A stretch of DNA of 54,562 bases from MGIIb-O1 sp002457595 (lineage in GTDB: Archaea; Thermoplasmatota; Poseidoniia; Poseidoniales; Thalassarchaeaceae), in NCBI GenBank assembly GCA_045568115.1, contig JBJLBO010000003.1, positions 1 to 54,562 on the forward strand, written 5' to 3'. The position numbers and the translations under genes were made by a program. Numbering within the stretch: the stretch's first letter is position 1; each line of letters begins with the position of its first letter. Below, in pieces: positions 16,007-22,984 of the stretch. Below the pieces are notes generated by a model. That model saw only the letters and a list, made by a program, of their open reading frames with translations, did no database searches and was not told the DNA's origin.

Positions 16007-16954
16007 ATGTCGATACGGGATTTCATTCAACATCACTATCGCCATTTCAACGCTGGCGCTTTGGCAGATTGTGCAGAATCACTGAATGGATTCATTGGTT
16101 CAGGTGGAAGACTAATGATTACCCTGGCCGGAGCTATGTCAACCGCTGAGATTGGTCGCTCTCTAGCGCCTGCTATCAGGGCTCAGAAGGTTCACGCAAT
16201 ATGTTGTACTGGAGCCAACCTTGAGGAAGATTTGTTTCACCTAGTAGCTGCTTCACACTATGAAAAAATTAGTGATTGGCGTGGACTAACCGCTAGTGAT
16301 GATGCGGAACTAAAGAAGAGGGGATTGAACAGAGTTACAGATGTCGCTATCCCTGAACAAGAGGCAATTAGATACATTGAGAAGCCATTATTTCAACTTT
16401 GGAAAGATGCTGAGGTTGTTGGAGATAGGAGGTTTCCTCATGAGTATCTCTACGACCTTCTGCTTCATGGAGAACTCGAGTTTGATGCGGATCCAAATGA
16501 ATCCTGGTTAATGGCAGCAGCCGATGCTAACTTGCCTATATTTTGCCCAGGATGGGAAGACTCAACCTTAGGGAATATCCTAACGGCACGTGTTATTGAT
16601 TGTACAATATTGAATCCTGATATTGTCAAAGGAGGCCTACATGCAATGCATGCTTTGGCTGACTGGTATCGTGAAGACGATTCGCCCACAGGTATTCTGC
16701 AAGTTGGAGGAGGCATCTCTGGAGATTTTGCTATCAGCGTTGTTCCTATGCTTCGACAAGATGTCGGACAGGATGTTGCTCTCTGGTCTTGGTTCGCACA
16801 GATTTCGGAATCTCGTCCTTCCTATGGCGGCTACTCAGGAGCGCCTCCAAACGAGAAAATTAGTTGGGAAAAGCTCGACGTAGATACGCCGAAGTTTGTC
16901 ATCGAATCTGATGCCACTATTGTGCTACCACTACTACTATCAAGCCTTGAATAG
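16007..16954 (+). CDS. Deoxyhypusine synthase family protein lacking the catalytic lysine
   Basis: The protein aligns along its length with the deoxyhypusine synthase family: LAGAMSTAEIG, CCTGANLEEDLFHLV, RVTDVAIPEQEA, PGWEDSTLGN, LQVGGGISGDF, the YSGAPPNEKISW loop and a final ESDATIVLPLL. In human DHS a lysine (Lys329) in GGGVVKHH forms the covalent butylimine intermediate. Here the aligned position is Gly239 in GGGISGDF, and no lysine replaces it nearby. From memory, the form with GGGI(A/S)GDF is typical of Bacteroidota DHS-like proteins. It is therefore unlikely to be ordinary deoxyhypusine synthase, and a role in making a polyamine is possible. It is adjacent to speD (4-nt gap). Confidence 0.85.
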   Translation: MSIRDFIQHHYRHFNAGALADCAESLNGFIGSGGRLMITLAGAMSTAEIGRSLAPAIRAQKVHAICCTGANLEEDLFHLVAASHYEKISDWRGLTASDDAELKKRGLNRVTDVAIPEQEAIRYIEKPLFQLWKDAEVVGDRRFPHEYLYDLLLHGELEFDADPNESWLMAAADANLPIFCPGWEDSTLGNILTARVIDCTILNPDIVKGGLHAMHALADWYREDDSPTGILQVGGGISGDFAISVVPMLRQDVGQDVALWSWFAQISESRPSYGGYSGAPPNEKISWEKLDVDTPKFVIESDATIVLPLLLSSLE

Positions 16955-16957
16955 TAG

Positions 16958-18196
16958 TCAGAAAATATTTGCATAATCGCTGCATTGCTCGCTTATTCTC
17001 AGCAATTGATTATACTTTGCAGTGCGGTCTGAACGGGCTGGAGCTCCTGTCTTGATTTGCCCAGCATTTGTTCCTACTGCGATATCTGAAATTATTGAGT
17101 CTGCAGTCTCGCCCGAACGATGGCTGATGATTGTTCCAAAGCCAGCATCCTTAGCCATCTGGATAACCTGAAGAGTTTCAGTTACAGTTCCAATTTGATT
17201 CAGTTTGATGAGGATTGCATTCGATGCACCCTCCTCAATTCCCTTAGCAAAACGCTCTGGATTTGTGACATAGAGGTCATCGCCTACAATCTGAACTCTG
17301 TGGCTCTCACGAGATGTGAACTCAATCCAAGAATCCCAATCATCCTCACCGAATGGATCCTCGATTGAGACGATTGGATATTCATCGAGCCAACTTGAGT
17401 ATAAGTGACCTAATTCAGAACCTGACAGAACTCTTCCATCAATATGGTAGCCATCTGAATGACAAAATTCCTGTGAAGCCACATCTAGGGCTATCGATAC
17501 CTGTGTTCCTGGTTCATATCCAGCTGCAGAAATCGCATTTACCACGTATCGAAGACCTTCTTCATTACGTGGAAGATTAGGGGCAAAACCACCTTCATCA
17601 CCAACTCCTCCTAACAATCCTGCATCTTTCAGAACTTTGCGTAGAGCGTGGTAAATCTCAACTCCAGCGCGCAAGGCTTCTGGGAATGAGGCAAAGCCAT
17701 GAGGGACGACCATGAATTCTTGAACGTCAACATTCGAGTTTGCATGTGCTCCTCCATTGAGGATATTCATGAGGGGGACTGGCAGAGATGTTGTTCCCGA
17801 CGAAAGGTGTTGCCAAATCTCACCATTTCCAACAGTTGCACGAAGGCAAGCCATTGATGCGCCAAGAATCGCATTTGCACCCATTGAGCCTTTGTTAGAA
17901 GTTCCATCTAGAGAAATCATGGCTTCGTCTATTGATTGTTGATCGCTAGCATCCATACCAACAATTGCATCAGCTATTGCTCCATTGACGTTTGATACTG
18001 CAAGGTCTACTCCCTTGCCAGCCCAGTGCTCTCCACCATCACGTAACTCGACTGCTTCATGACGACCTGTGCTAGCACCTGAAGGAACCATTGCTCTACC
18101 TCGAGAGCCGTTCTCAGTCTCACATTCTACCTCGACAGTAGGGTTGCCGCGAGAATCGAGTACCATTCTTCCGTGGATACGCGAGATGCGCGCCAT
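16958..18196 (-). CDS. eno: Enolase (phosphopyruvate hydratase)
   Basis: Enolase interconverts 2-phosphoglycerate and phosphoenolpyruvate in glycolysis and gluconeogenesis. Conserved features are LDSRGNPTVEVE, MVPSGASTGRHEA, LNGGAHANSNVDVQEFM, the metal ligands in SIALDVAS, SIEDPF and VGDDLYVT, the catalytic lysine in LIKLNQIGT, and SHRSGETAD. The family begins at MARISRIHGR, so ATG 18196 is preferred over ATG 18226, which adds ten unconserved residues. It is convergent with the DHS-like gene (3-nt gap) and divergent from the HTH/HNH unit, sharing a very AT-rich intergenic region with paired palindromes. Confidence 0.96.
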   Translation of the reverse strand: MARISRIHGRMVLDSRGNPTVEVECETENGSRGRAMVPSGASTGRHEAVELRDGGEHWAGKGVDLAVSNVNGAIADAIVGMDASDQQSIDEAMISLDGTSNKGSMGANAILGASMACLRATVGNGEIWQHLSSGTTSLPVPLMNILNGGAHANSNVDVQEFMVVPHGFASFPEALRAGVEIYHALRKVLKDAGLLGGVGDEGGFAPNLPRNEEGLRYVVNAISAAGYEPGTQVSIALDVASQEFCHSDGYHIDGRVLSGSELGHLYSSWLDEYPIVSIEDPFGEDDWDSWIEFTSRESHRVQIVGDDLYVTNPERFAKGIEEGASNAILIKLNQIGTVTETLQVIQMAKDAGFGTIISHRSGETADSIISDIAVGTNAGQIKTGAPARSDRTAKYNQLLRISEQCSDYANIF

Positions 18197-18265
18197 TGAA
18201 CCGGCGACCGGCGCGGGCTTTCTCAAGATACCGCAGTAATGGCATAATTAATTATCATCTAACAT

Positions 18266-18300
18266 TATGTATTATTCAAAGTTATTTTGTATTATACAAA
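18266..18300. promoter_or_regulatory. Paired palindromic operators upstream of the HTH/HNH unit
   Basis: TTTGTAT-T-ATACAAA at 18286-18300 is a perfect 15-bp palindrome. TATGTATTATTCAAA at 18266-18280 matches it at 13 of 15 positions. The copies are 20 bp apart, about two helical turns, so they would face the same side of the DNA. They lie 40-75 nt upstream of the HTH gene start (18340) and 70-105 nt from the divergent enolase start. This suggests cooperative binding by a dimeric regulator, plausibly the HTH protein itself. Confidence 0.5.
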
Positions 18301-18339
18301 CTATTATAGTACAATACCCCTTCCGGAAGAGTGAGAAAC

Positions 18340-18588
18340 ATGGCCTTAGACGCAACGCAACTCTCAGAATTGCTCAAATTAAGAGGAATCGGTTGGTCTC
18401 AAAAAGAGATTGCTGAAAAGATTGGAACTTCTCAGCAAGTTGTAGCTTACCAACTGAAAAAACTGAAGGAAGATTCTCTCAAAGGAGATCCTGAAGATGT
18501 GTTCAATAGAGCATTGGTTGGAGGTCTTGCTGTTGGTGCTGGAATAGGTGCAGCGGCAATGATGTTGGCTCAATTATTGAAGAAGTGA
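18340..18588 (+). CDS. Small HTH protein with C-terminal membrane helix
   Basis: The 82-residue protein (from ATG 18340; GTG 18331 would add three residues) starts with a helix-turn-helix. The region WSQKEIAEKIGTSQQVVAYQLKKL has the spacing of a sigma/Xre-type HTH with the glycine of the turn in place. The C-terminal part (ALVGGLAVGAGIGAAAMMLAQLL) is a glycine/alanine-rich hydrophobic helix followed by two lysines, consistent with a membrane anchor. The gene ends 4 nt before the HNH gene, so they form one transcript. Base use is AT-rich like its partner. It may repress its own operon through the paired palindromes just upstream (inference). A membrane-tied DNA-binding protein could also sense membrane state. 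Confidence 0.75.
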   Translation: MALDATQLSELLKLRGIGWSQKEIAEKIGTSQQVVAYQLKKLKEDSLKGDPEDVFNRALVGGLAVGAGIGAAAMMLAQLLKK

Positions 18589-18592
18589 AACA

Positions 18593-20152
18593 ATGAATTT
18601 ACCAAAAAAATCTAGTTCGTGCACAATTTGTAAGAGAAGGGGGTATACTGAATGGCATCACATAATTAGTCAACATCACGCTATTAGGACTGGTCAGAAA
18701 AATTTATTGGAAAATCCAGATAATCTGATTGAATTATGTAAAGTATGTCATGATCAAACGACCGCTTCGATGGTAAGAAAAAGGCTGCTGAGAGAAGGGA
18801 AGCAGATAGTTAAACAGCCAACTAGGAGAAAGGTTGTCAGACAAAATAAGAACGGTAGAAAGGTATTACAAACAAAAAAAGAGAGTCGTCAACAGAGAAA
18901 AGAAAGAGAAAGAGAGGAACGGTTATCTGAGCTTGAAAGGATAGAGAAATCGATAACTAACCTGGAATTGCGAGGAGTTTTTTGGGGAGGGGCTCCTTAC
19001 AATAAAATAAATCAACTGATTAATTTCCTGGATAATGTTTCATCGGAGGATGAATTAGCTGAAAAATGGAAGAGATTATTGAGAGGGGGGGCAGGAATTA
19101 AAGCCCTATATCCTAAAGATCACTGGATGTATGATGAGCAATGTTTTGACAAATCTTTGTCCGCAGACTTCGAGAAAGAAGGGTTCTGTTGGACTATTAA
19201 TGGAGGGGCCTGGAGAAAAGATCTTTCCTTAGAACAGGCTGAATTTGAGATCGGTTTGGCCAACCTTAGAGCAAAACAAAGAGCTGCTCTGGAAAAACTT
19301 CAGAGAGTTGCGGCTTCGTATGAAGAAACGCGAAGAAAGAGGAAAATGTTGGACGAATCAATTGTTAATTTAGAAAATAGAGGAGTATTTTTCTCTGAAT
19401 CTCCTGTCAGGGATTTTCAAAAGTTGCTGGAATACCTTAAACAAGTCAGTGAGAATGATGATGTTGCCAAAAAATGGATTGATCGGTACAATGCAGGTAA
19501 ATTCAAAGGTCTTGCTTTGTTATTCCCGGAAGATCATTGGTTGCACGAAAAGGAAAAATTTGACCAAAAAATGTCGGCTGAGTTTGAGGAAGATGGATAC
19601 TGTTGGACACATAACGGGGGTGCATGGAAAAAAGACTTGTCAATGGAGCAAGCTAAAGCTGAGATTAGTCTTGCAAAAATAATCACCTTGGAACGAATTC
19701 TAATTGAGAAGGAAGAGGATAGAAGAGATTCAGAAAGGGCTCTTCTTGAGAAAGAAAAGCATATTCTCGCGTGTGTCGACTCATTAACATCGAGAGGTGT
19801 TTTCGATGCTAATTCTCCGGTAAATAATACCAAAAATTTGATTTCATATCTGAAAGGGACTTGTTCAGAGTCGGAAAAATCGAAAAAATGGGTTGAATAT
19901 TTTAGAAAGAATTCATTCGTCAGAATTTATCCAGAGGATCATTGGCTTCATAATGAAGAAGAGTTTGACTCAAAAAAGTCTAAACAATTTGAAAAAGATG
20001 GTTTTTGTTGGACTAAAAAGGGAGGTCTCTGGAAATTAGGTCTGAGCATGGAACAAGCAAAGGCTGAGGTGCATTTAGCTGAAGTAAAGATTCAACAAAA
20101 AGCAATTCTCGAACGTGAACAAGCTAAGTTAGATCTTCTCAAGGCGAAGTGA
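18593..20152 (+). CDS. HNH-type protein with three copies of an unrecognised ~110-residue repeat
   Basis: Residues 10-53 form an HNH/zinc fold: C10-x2-C13, then WHHIISQHH (21-29), N41 and N44 in NPDNLIELC, and C49-x2-C52-H53. A very basic, helical linker (about 60-115) follows. Then come three repeats, about 114-225, 253-364 and 389-498. Each begins (S/N)L-x-x-RGVF, carries P-(E/K)-DHW near its middle, then F-x-x-(D/E)-G-(F/Y)-CW, GG-x-W and finally LS-(L/M)-EQA. Charged helical spacers separate the repeats. I do not know this repeat. The HNH fold suggests DNA or RNA cleavage. The gene is AT- and lysine-rich compared with its neighbours, a sign of recent transfer, and it is coupled to the HTH-membrane gene. 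Confidence 0.8.
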   Translation: MNLPKKSSSCTICKRRGYTEWHHIISQHHAIRTGQKNLLENPDNLIELCKVCHDQTTASMVRKRLLREGKQIVKQPTRRKVVRQNKNGRKVLQTKKESRQQRKEREREERLSELERIEKSITNLELRGVFWGGAPYNKINQLINFLDNVSSEDELAEKWKRLLRGGAGIKALYPKDHWMYDEQCFDKSLSADFEKEGFCWTINGGAWRKDLSLEQAEFEIGLANLRAKQRAALEKLQRVAASYEETRRKRKMLDESIVNLENRGVFFSESPVRDFQKLLEYLKQVSENDDVAKKWIDRYNAGKFKGLALLFPEDHWLHEKEKFDQKMSAEFEEDGYCWTHNGGAWKKDLSMEQAKAEISLAKIITLERILIEKEEDRRDSERALLEKEKHILACVDSLTSRGVFDANSPVNNTKNLISYLKGTCSESEKSKKWVEYFRKNSFVRIYPEDHWLHNEEEFDSKKSKQFEKDGFCWTKKGGLWKLGLSMEQAKAEVHLAEVKIQQKAILEREQAKLDLLKAK

Positions 20153-20223
20153 AGATTGATTATCTGCCGACGACGACTTCTTGGATAGAAAGCATCTCGA
20201 GGAGTTTGTAGGCAGGTATCGAT

Positions 20224-20556
20224 TTGACAATTAGTTCGCCGTTTACTGAAGAGACGGTAGCCACACCAAAAGTTACACGTGGTTCAAAGACATTGGAATT
20301 TCTAGGAGGGCTTGCTCTTGGCTTCATGCCCATCCTGCTTTTGATTTTCATTGAAATTTTTACAAACCTAATGCTCGATTCGCTAATCCAGATTTTCATC
20401 AGTGCTATACTTGTGATTAGTGGAAGTGTTTTCGCATTTGTGAAAAGAAAAAATGCAATGGGAGCTGGTATTTTAGTTGGATTCTTTGGTGGTTTCGCCT
20501 TGGGTTTCGTCCTTGTTATGCTTTTCTTGATCTTTGTATTGAGTGCAATTCCATAA
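20224..20556 (+). CDS. Small membrane protein of unknown function
   Basis: This 110-residue protein starts at TTG. After a short polar N-terminus it has three hydrophobic segments, about residues 27-48, 53-70 and 79-107. The first and last contain matching glycine-rich stretches (FLGGLALGF and FFGGFALGF), suggesting an ancient internal duplication. No family is recognised. The opposite strand over the first 100 bases also reads as plausible protein (ending IQEVVVGR at 20160), so the start region may overlie the remnant of another gene. It follows the HNH gene by about 70 nt and could be part of the same island. Confidence 0.55.
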   Translation: MTISSPFTEETVATPKVTRGSKTLEFLGGLALGFMPILLLIFIEIFTNLMLDSLIQIFISAILVISGSVFAFVKRKNAMGAGILVGFFGGFALGFVLVMLFLIFVLSAIP

Positions 20557-20557
20557 T

Positions 20558-20992
20558 TCACTCATTTAACCAAGATAGCCAACGAGCAACCGCACTCTCA
20601 ACTTCTGGAACTTCCATTTCTGAACGGCAGCATCGCTCCCAGGCTAATTGCTCACCATTTGGAGTGATTGAGAATAATTCAGCACGCATCAATATCCCAT
20701 CGACAGCGTCGCACTTGTTGCGATTGTCATCTACAAAACAGTGCAAGAGGTGTTTGGGGTAATGATGCATTTGACCGGATTTAGGACAACATAGCATCAC
20801 ACTTCTTTCGAGGAAAAGAAGTGAAGATCCCGATGACTCATCGACTTCGTGATCGACAACATTAGTTCCTGAAAGAATTGCGGCAACATCGATATTGTAC
20901 CATTGGGTTTGATCGGGTGATATATCTAGTCTAGAGACATCATCTAGATACTGCTGTACCTTGAGTTGGGAATACCCCTCACCCCCGCTCAT
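20558..20992 (-). CDS. Hypothetical protein with Cys/His pairs
   Basis: The 144-residue product is not recognised. It is soluble, with no signal or membrane segment. The middle holds MLCCPKSGQMHHYPKHLLHC and NRNKC, a clustering of cysteines and histidines that could bind a metal, and a second CC pair follows near residue 122. The C-terminal 20 residues (VESAVARWLSWLNE) are helical. Neighbours give no functional clue: a membrane protein converges on it and the Lrp-type regulator is divergent. Confidence 0.6.
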   Translation of the reverse strand: MSGGEGYSQLKVQQYLDDVSRLDISPDQTQWYNIDVAAILSGTNVVDHEVDESSGSSLLFLERSVMLCCPKSGQMHHYPKHLLHCFVDDNRNKCDAVDGILMRAELFSITPNGEQLAWERCCRSEMEVPEVESAVARWLSWLNE

Positions 20993-21115
20993 TGAAGCGG
21001 AAGAAGAAGGCGTCTCATTTTAATGCAACTTTGAAAAAAAAACAAGAAAAAAGCCGTAATCCGGAAAAATATTAGTCTCGACAGCGTGCCATTAAGCGCA
21101 TAACCTACAAATAAG

Positions 21116-21131
21116 GTTCCTAAATCGGAAC
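21116..21131. promoter_or_regulatory. Inverted repeat just upstream of the Lrp-type gene
   Basis: GTTCC-TAAATC-GGAAC is a perfect 5-bp inverted repeat with a 6-nt spacer. It ends 5 nt before the ATG at 21137 and follows an AT-rich CTACAAATA element centred about 27 nt upstream of that ATG. A repressor site between TATA box and start is the usual layout for autoregulation by Lrp/AsnC proteins. Confidence 0.4.
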
Positions 21132-21136
21132 GGATT

Positions 21137-21559
21137 ATGGTAACCGTAGACTCACTTGATCGATCCATTTTGACCGTGCTTCGAGAGACGGCGAGAGCTC
21201 CTTTTGTTGATATCGCAAAAAGAGTTGGAGTTACTGAAAGAACTGTTCGAACACGGATGAAGAAAATGGAAGAAGATGGGGTAATTCGCGGTTATACAAT
21301 TCGGGAAGCCGGTATTGGATTGACTGCTTTAATTCGTATCAAGGTTGGACCTGGGACAGAGATCGGAACTCTAGCTGGAGAGTTCTCTGGATGGGATGGT
21401 GTTGAGTGTGTGTACGAGATTAGCGGCGATGCTGATCTAATCTCAATCGTTCATGTTGATGATACAGTGGCTCTGCGAGATTTACTCGATAAGATGTGGC
21501 TAACTGCACCAGGAGATATCTCATCAACTCAAACAGAATTGGTTCTCGAGCAATACTGA
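21137..21559 (+). CDS. Lrp/AsnC family transcriptional regulator
   Basis: The 140-residue protein has the two-domain Lrp/AsnC layout. The N-terminal winged HTH is SLDRSILTVLRETARAPFVDIAKRVGVTERTVRTRMKKMEEDGVIRGY. The C-terminal RAM/ACT-like sensing domain begins LTALIRIKVGPG and contains the conserved YEISGDADLISIVHV strand-turn-strand. Such proteins are octamer-forming feast/famine regulators that often bind amino acids. Ligand and targets cannot be told from sequence. An inverted repeat directly upstream of the start suggests autoregulation. Its stop abuts the convergent methyltransferase gene with no gap. Confidence 0.92.
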   Translation: MVTVDSLDRSILTVLRETARAPFVDIAKRVGVTERTVRTRMKKMEEDGVIRGYTIREAGIGLTALIRIKVGPGTEIGTLAGEFSGWDGVECVYEISGDADLISIVHVDDTVALRDLLDKMWLTAPGDISSTQTELVLEQY

Positions 21560-22417
21560 TTATGGCTTGCGCATCAAGTGTCGATGGTAGGCCATCGAAC
21601 CACTAACAAAACCCTCGTAAACAGGTGTGCCCTTGACACCAGCAAAAGTCTCGAAACTCTTTCTTACCGACTGAGGGACTTTCTCTTCAATGGCTTTCAT
21701 TTTCATCTCATTGATTTCATCAAGAGCTTGGATAACCTCTTTGGCTACATCAGCCGACTCCACTATTTCGAAGCCTTTTGACTCGAATAGAGAAGGTAGG
21801 GTTACCATTGTCTTTGCATCACGTAAATCGGTCCAACAGAACATTCCACCTGGTTTGAGAACCCGGTATGCTTGTTCTACAAATGCACCCATATCACCGT
21901 AGCAGTGCGACGATTCTACATTGTATACTACATCGAATGATTCGTTCTCAAATGGCAAATCTTGAGCATTTCCTTCAATGAATTCAAGGTTGCTTTGGTC
22001 GGCATACCATCGATTGCAATGGCCGACTGCTTCGGCTGAGAAATCGACTCCAGTGAGTTTGTTGGGTGTGTGAGTCTTGGCTATCCAACTAGCCCCCCCT
22101 CCTCTTCCAGATCCGACTTCAAGAACCTGTTTTCCTTCTAGGTCGACGCCTCTGATATTCATTGAGTAGAGTTGGATGAACATTCTATTCGCTTCGTCCT
22201 CGGCTTCAAGTTCTGGACCGTTGCCATCTTCGAATCCATAATTCATGAAACGGAAATCCGAGTCATCATTGGCCTTGGCCAATTTCTGATACCACCACTT
22301 CCACATTCTATTCTGGATTCCCCCTGGTGCCAATCGCAACATAGTGACGAAGGCTCTGGCAGGCAAACCCATCTTTTTCGGCGATGAAACTCGCATGTTT
22401 GCACCTATTGCTTCCAT
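21560..22417 (-). CDS. SAM-dependent class I methyltransferase (Methyltransf_11 type)
   Basis: The core is a Rossmann methyltransferase: KQVLEVGSGRGGGASWIAK is motif I that binds SAM, LTGVDFSAEAV ends strand 2, NAQDLPFENESFDVVYNVESSHCYGD covers motifs II-III, and AYRVLKPGGMFCWTDL is the post-core motif. The order resembles sterol/cyclopropane-type and phthiotriol-type lipid methyltransferases with an extended N-terminus, so a lipid or quinone substrate is possible but not shown. It overlaps the upstream redoxin gene by 13 nt, so they are co-transcribed. Confidence 0.88.
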   Translation of the reverse strand: MEAIGANMRVSSPKKMGLPARAFVTMLRLAPGGIQNRMWKWWYQKLAKANDDSDFRFMNYGFEDGNGPELEAEDEANRMFIQLYSMNIRGVDLEGKQVLEVGSGRGGGASWIAKTHTPNKLTGVDFSAEAVGHCNRWYADQSNLEFIEGNAQDLPFENESFDVVYNVESSHCYGDMGAFVEQAYRVLKPGGMFCWTDLRDAKTMVTLPSLFESKGFEIVESADVAKEVIQALDEINEMKMKAIEEKVPQSVRKSFETFAGVKGTPVYEGFVSGSMAYHRHLMRKP

Positions 22418-22959
22418 TTTACAGAGCAGCCGATTGAATCAGTACGAGGATTAGCGATTGCCCCGCCAAATGCAAGAGCATCCATCGCCTCTGCAAGCTC
22501 TGCTGTTGTGGCGTCCATCGGATTACGTGGCGAGTCATCGAGGCGGCCACGGTAAACCACTGTGCCGCCGCCATCAAGGAGGTAGAATTCGGGTGTGCGT
22601 TCGGCGCCGTAGGAATGGGCGATTTCCTGTGAGGCGTCGTGGAGATAGGCGTAGGTCATTCCCTTGCTCGCTCGTTTTACCATAGAGTCCCAGTTGTCCG
22701 ATTCGTAAACGATTGGATCGTTCGAATTAATGCCGGCGAAACCCATTCCCAAACCTCTGGCTTTGTTTGCTATGGCCTCTATTCGTTCCTCGGACCCAAC
22801 GACATATGGGCAGTGATTGCAAGTGAATAGGACGACGGTTCCAGAGGCTCGGGAAACGTCGGTGAGGCTCATCTGTTCAGCGCCGACTGAACTGTTGGCA
22901 TTCGGTAGTTGAAAGTCGGGCGCTGCATCCCCTGGTTCGATTCCTCGTGGTCCTGGCAT
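22405..22959 (-). CDS. Thioredoxin-fold protein (AhpC/TSA-like redoxin)
   Basis: The 184-residue protein opens with PGDAAPDFQLPN, the usual redoxin start. It then has VVLFTCNHCPYV, with CNHC as the probable redox-active C-x-x-C, then GINSND, a YLHDASQEIAHSYGAERTPEFYLLD block containing the cis-proline strand, and a C-terminal NPRTDSIGCSVKW with an extra cysteine. This arrangement is typical of the thioredoxin-family proteins annotated as thiol oxidoreductases. There is no signal peptide, so it acts in the cytoplasm. It overlaps the methyltransferase gene by 13 nt. Confidence 0.88.
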   Translation of the reverse strand: MPGPRGIEPGDAAPDFQLPNANSSVGAEQMSLTDVSRASGTVVLFTCNHCPYVVGSEERIEAIANKARGLGMGFAGINSNDPIVYESDNWDSMVKRASKGMTYAYLHDASQEIAHSYGAERTPEFYLLDGGGTVVYRGRLDDSPRNPMDATTAELAEAMDALAFGGAIANPRTDSIGCSVKWKQ

Positions 22960-22984
22960 AGATGAGCGGAGACGAGGTAGGCGT

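Noticed and set aside
20160..20561. 133-residue minus-strand open frame opposite the small membrane protein
   Set aside because: Most of it is the complement of hydrophobic codons and gives a Lys/Pro-rich, non-protein-like sequence; only its last ~35 residues look coding, so it is listed as a possible remnant, not a gene.
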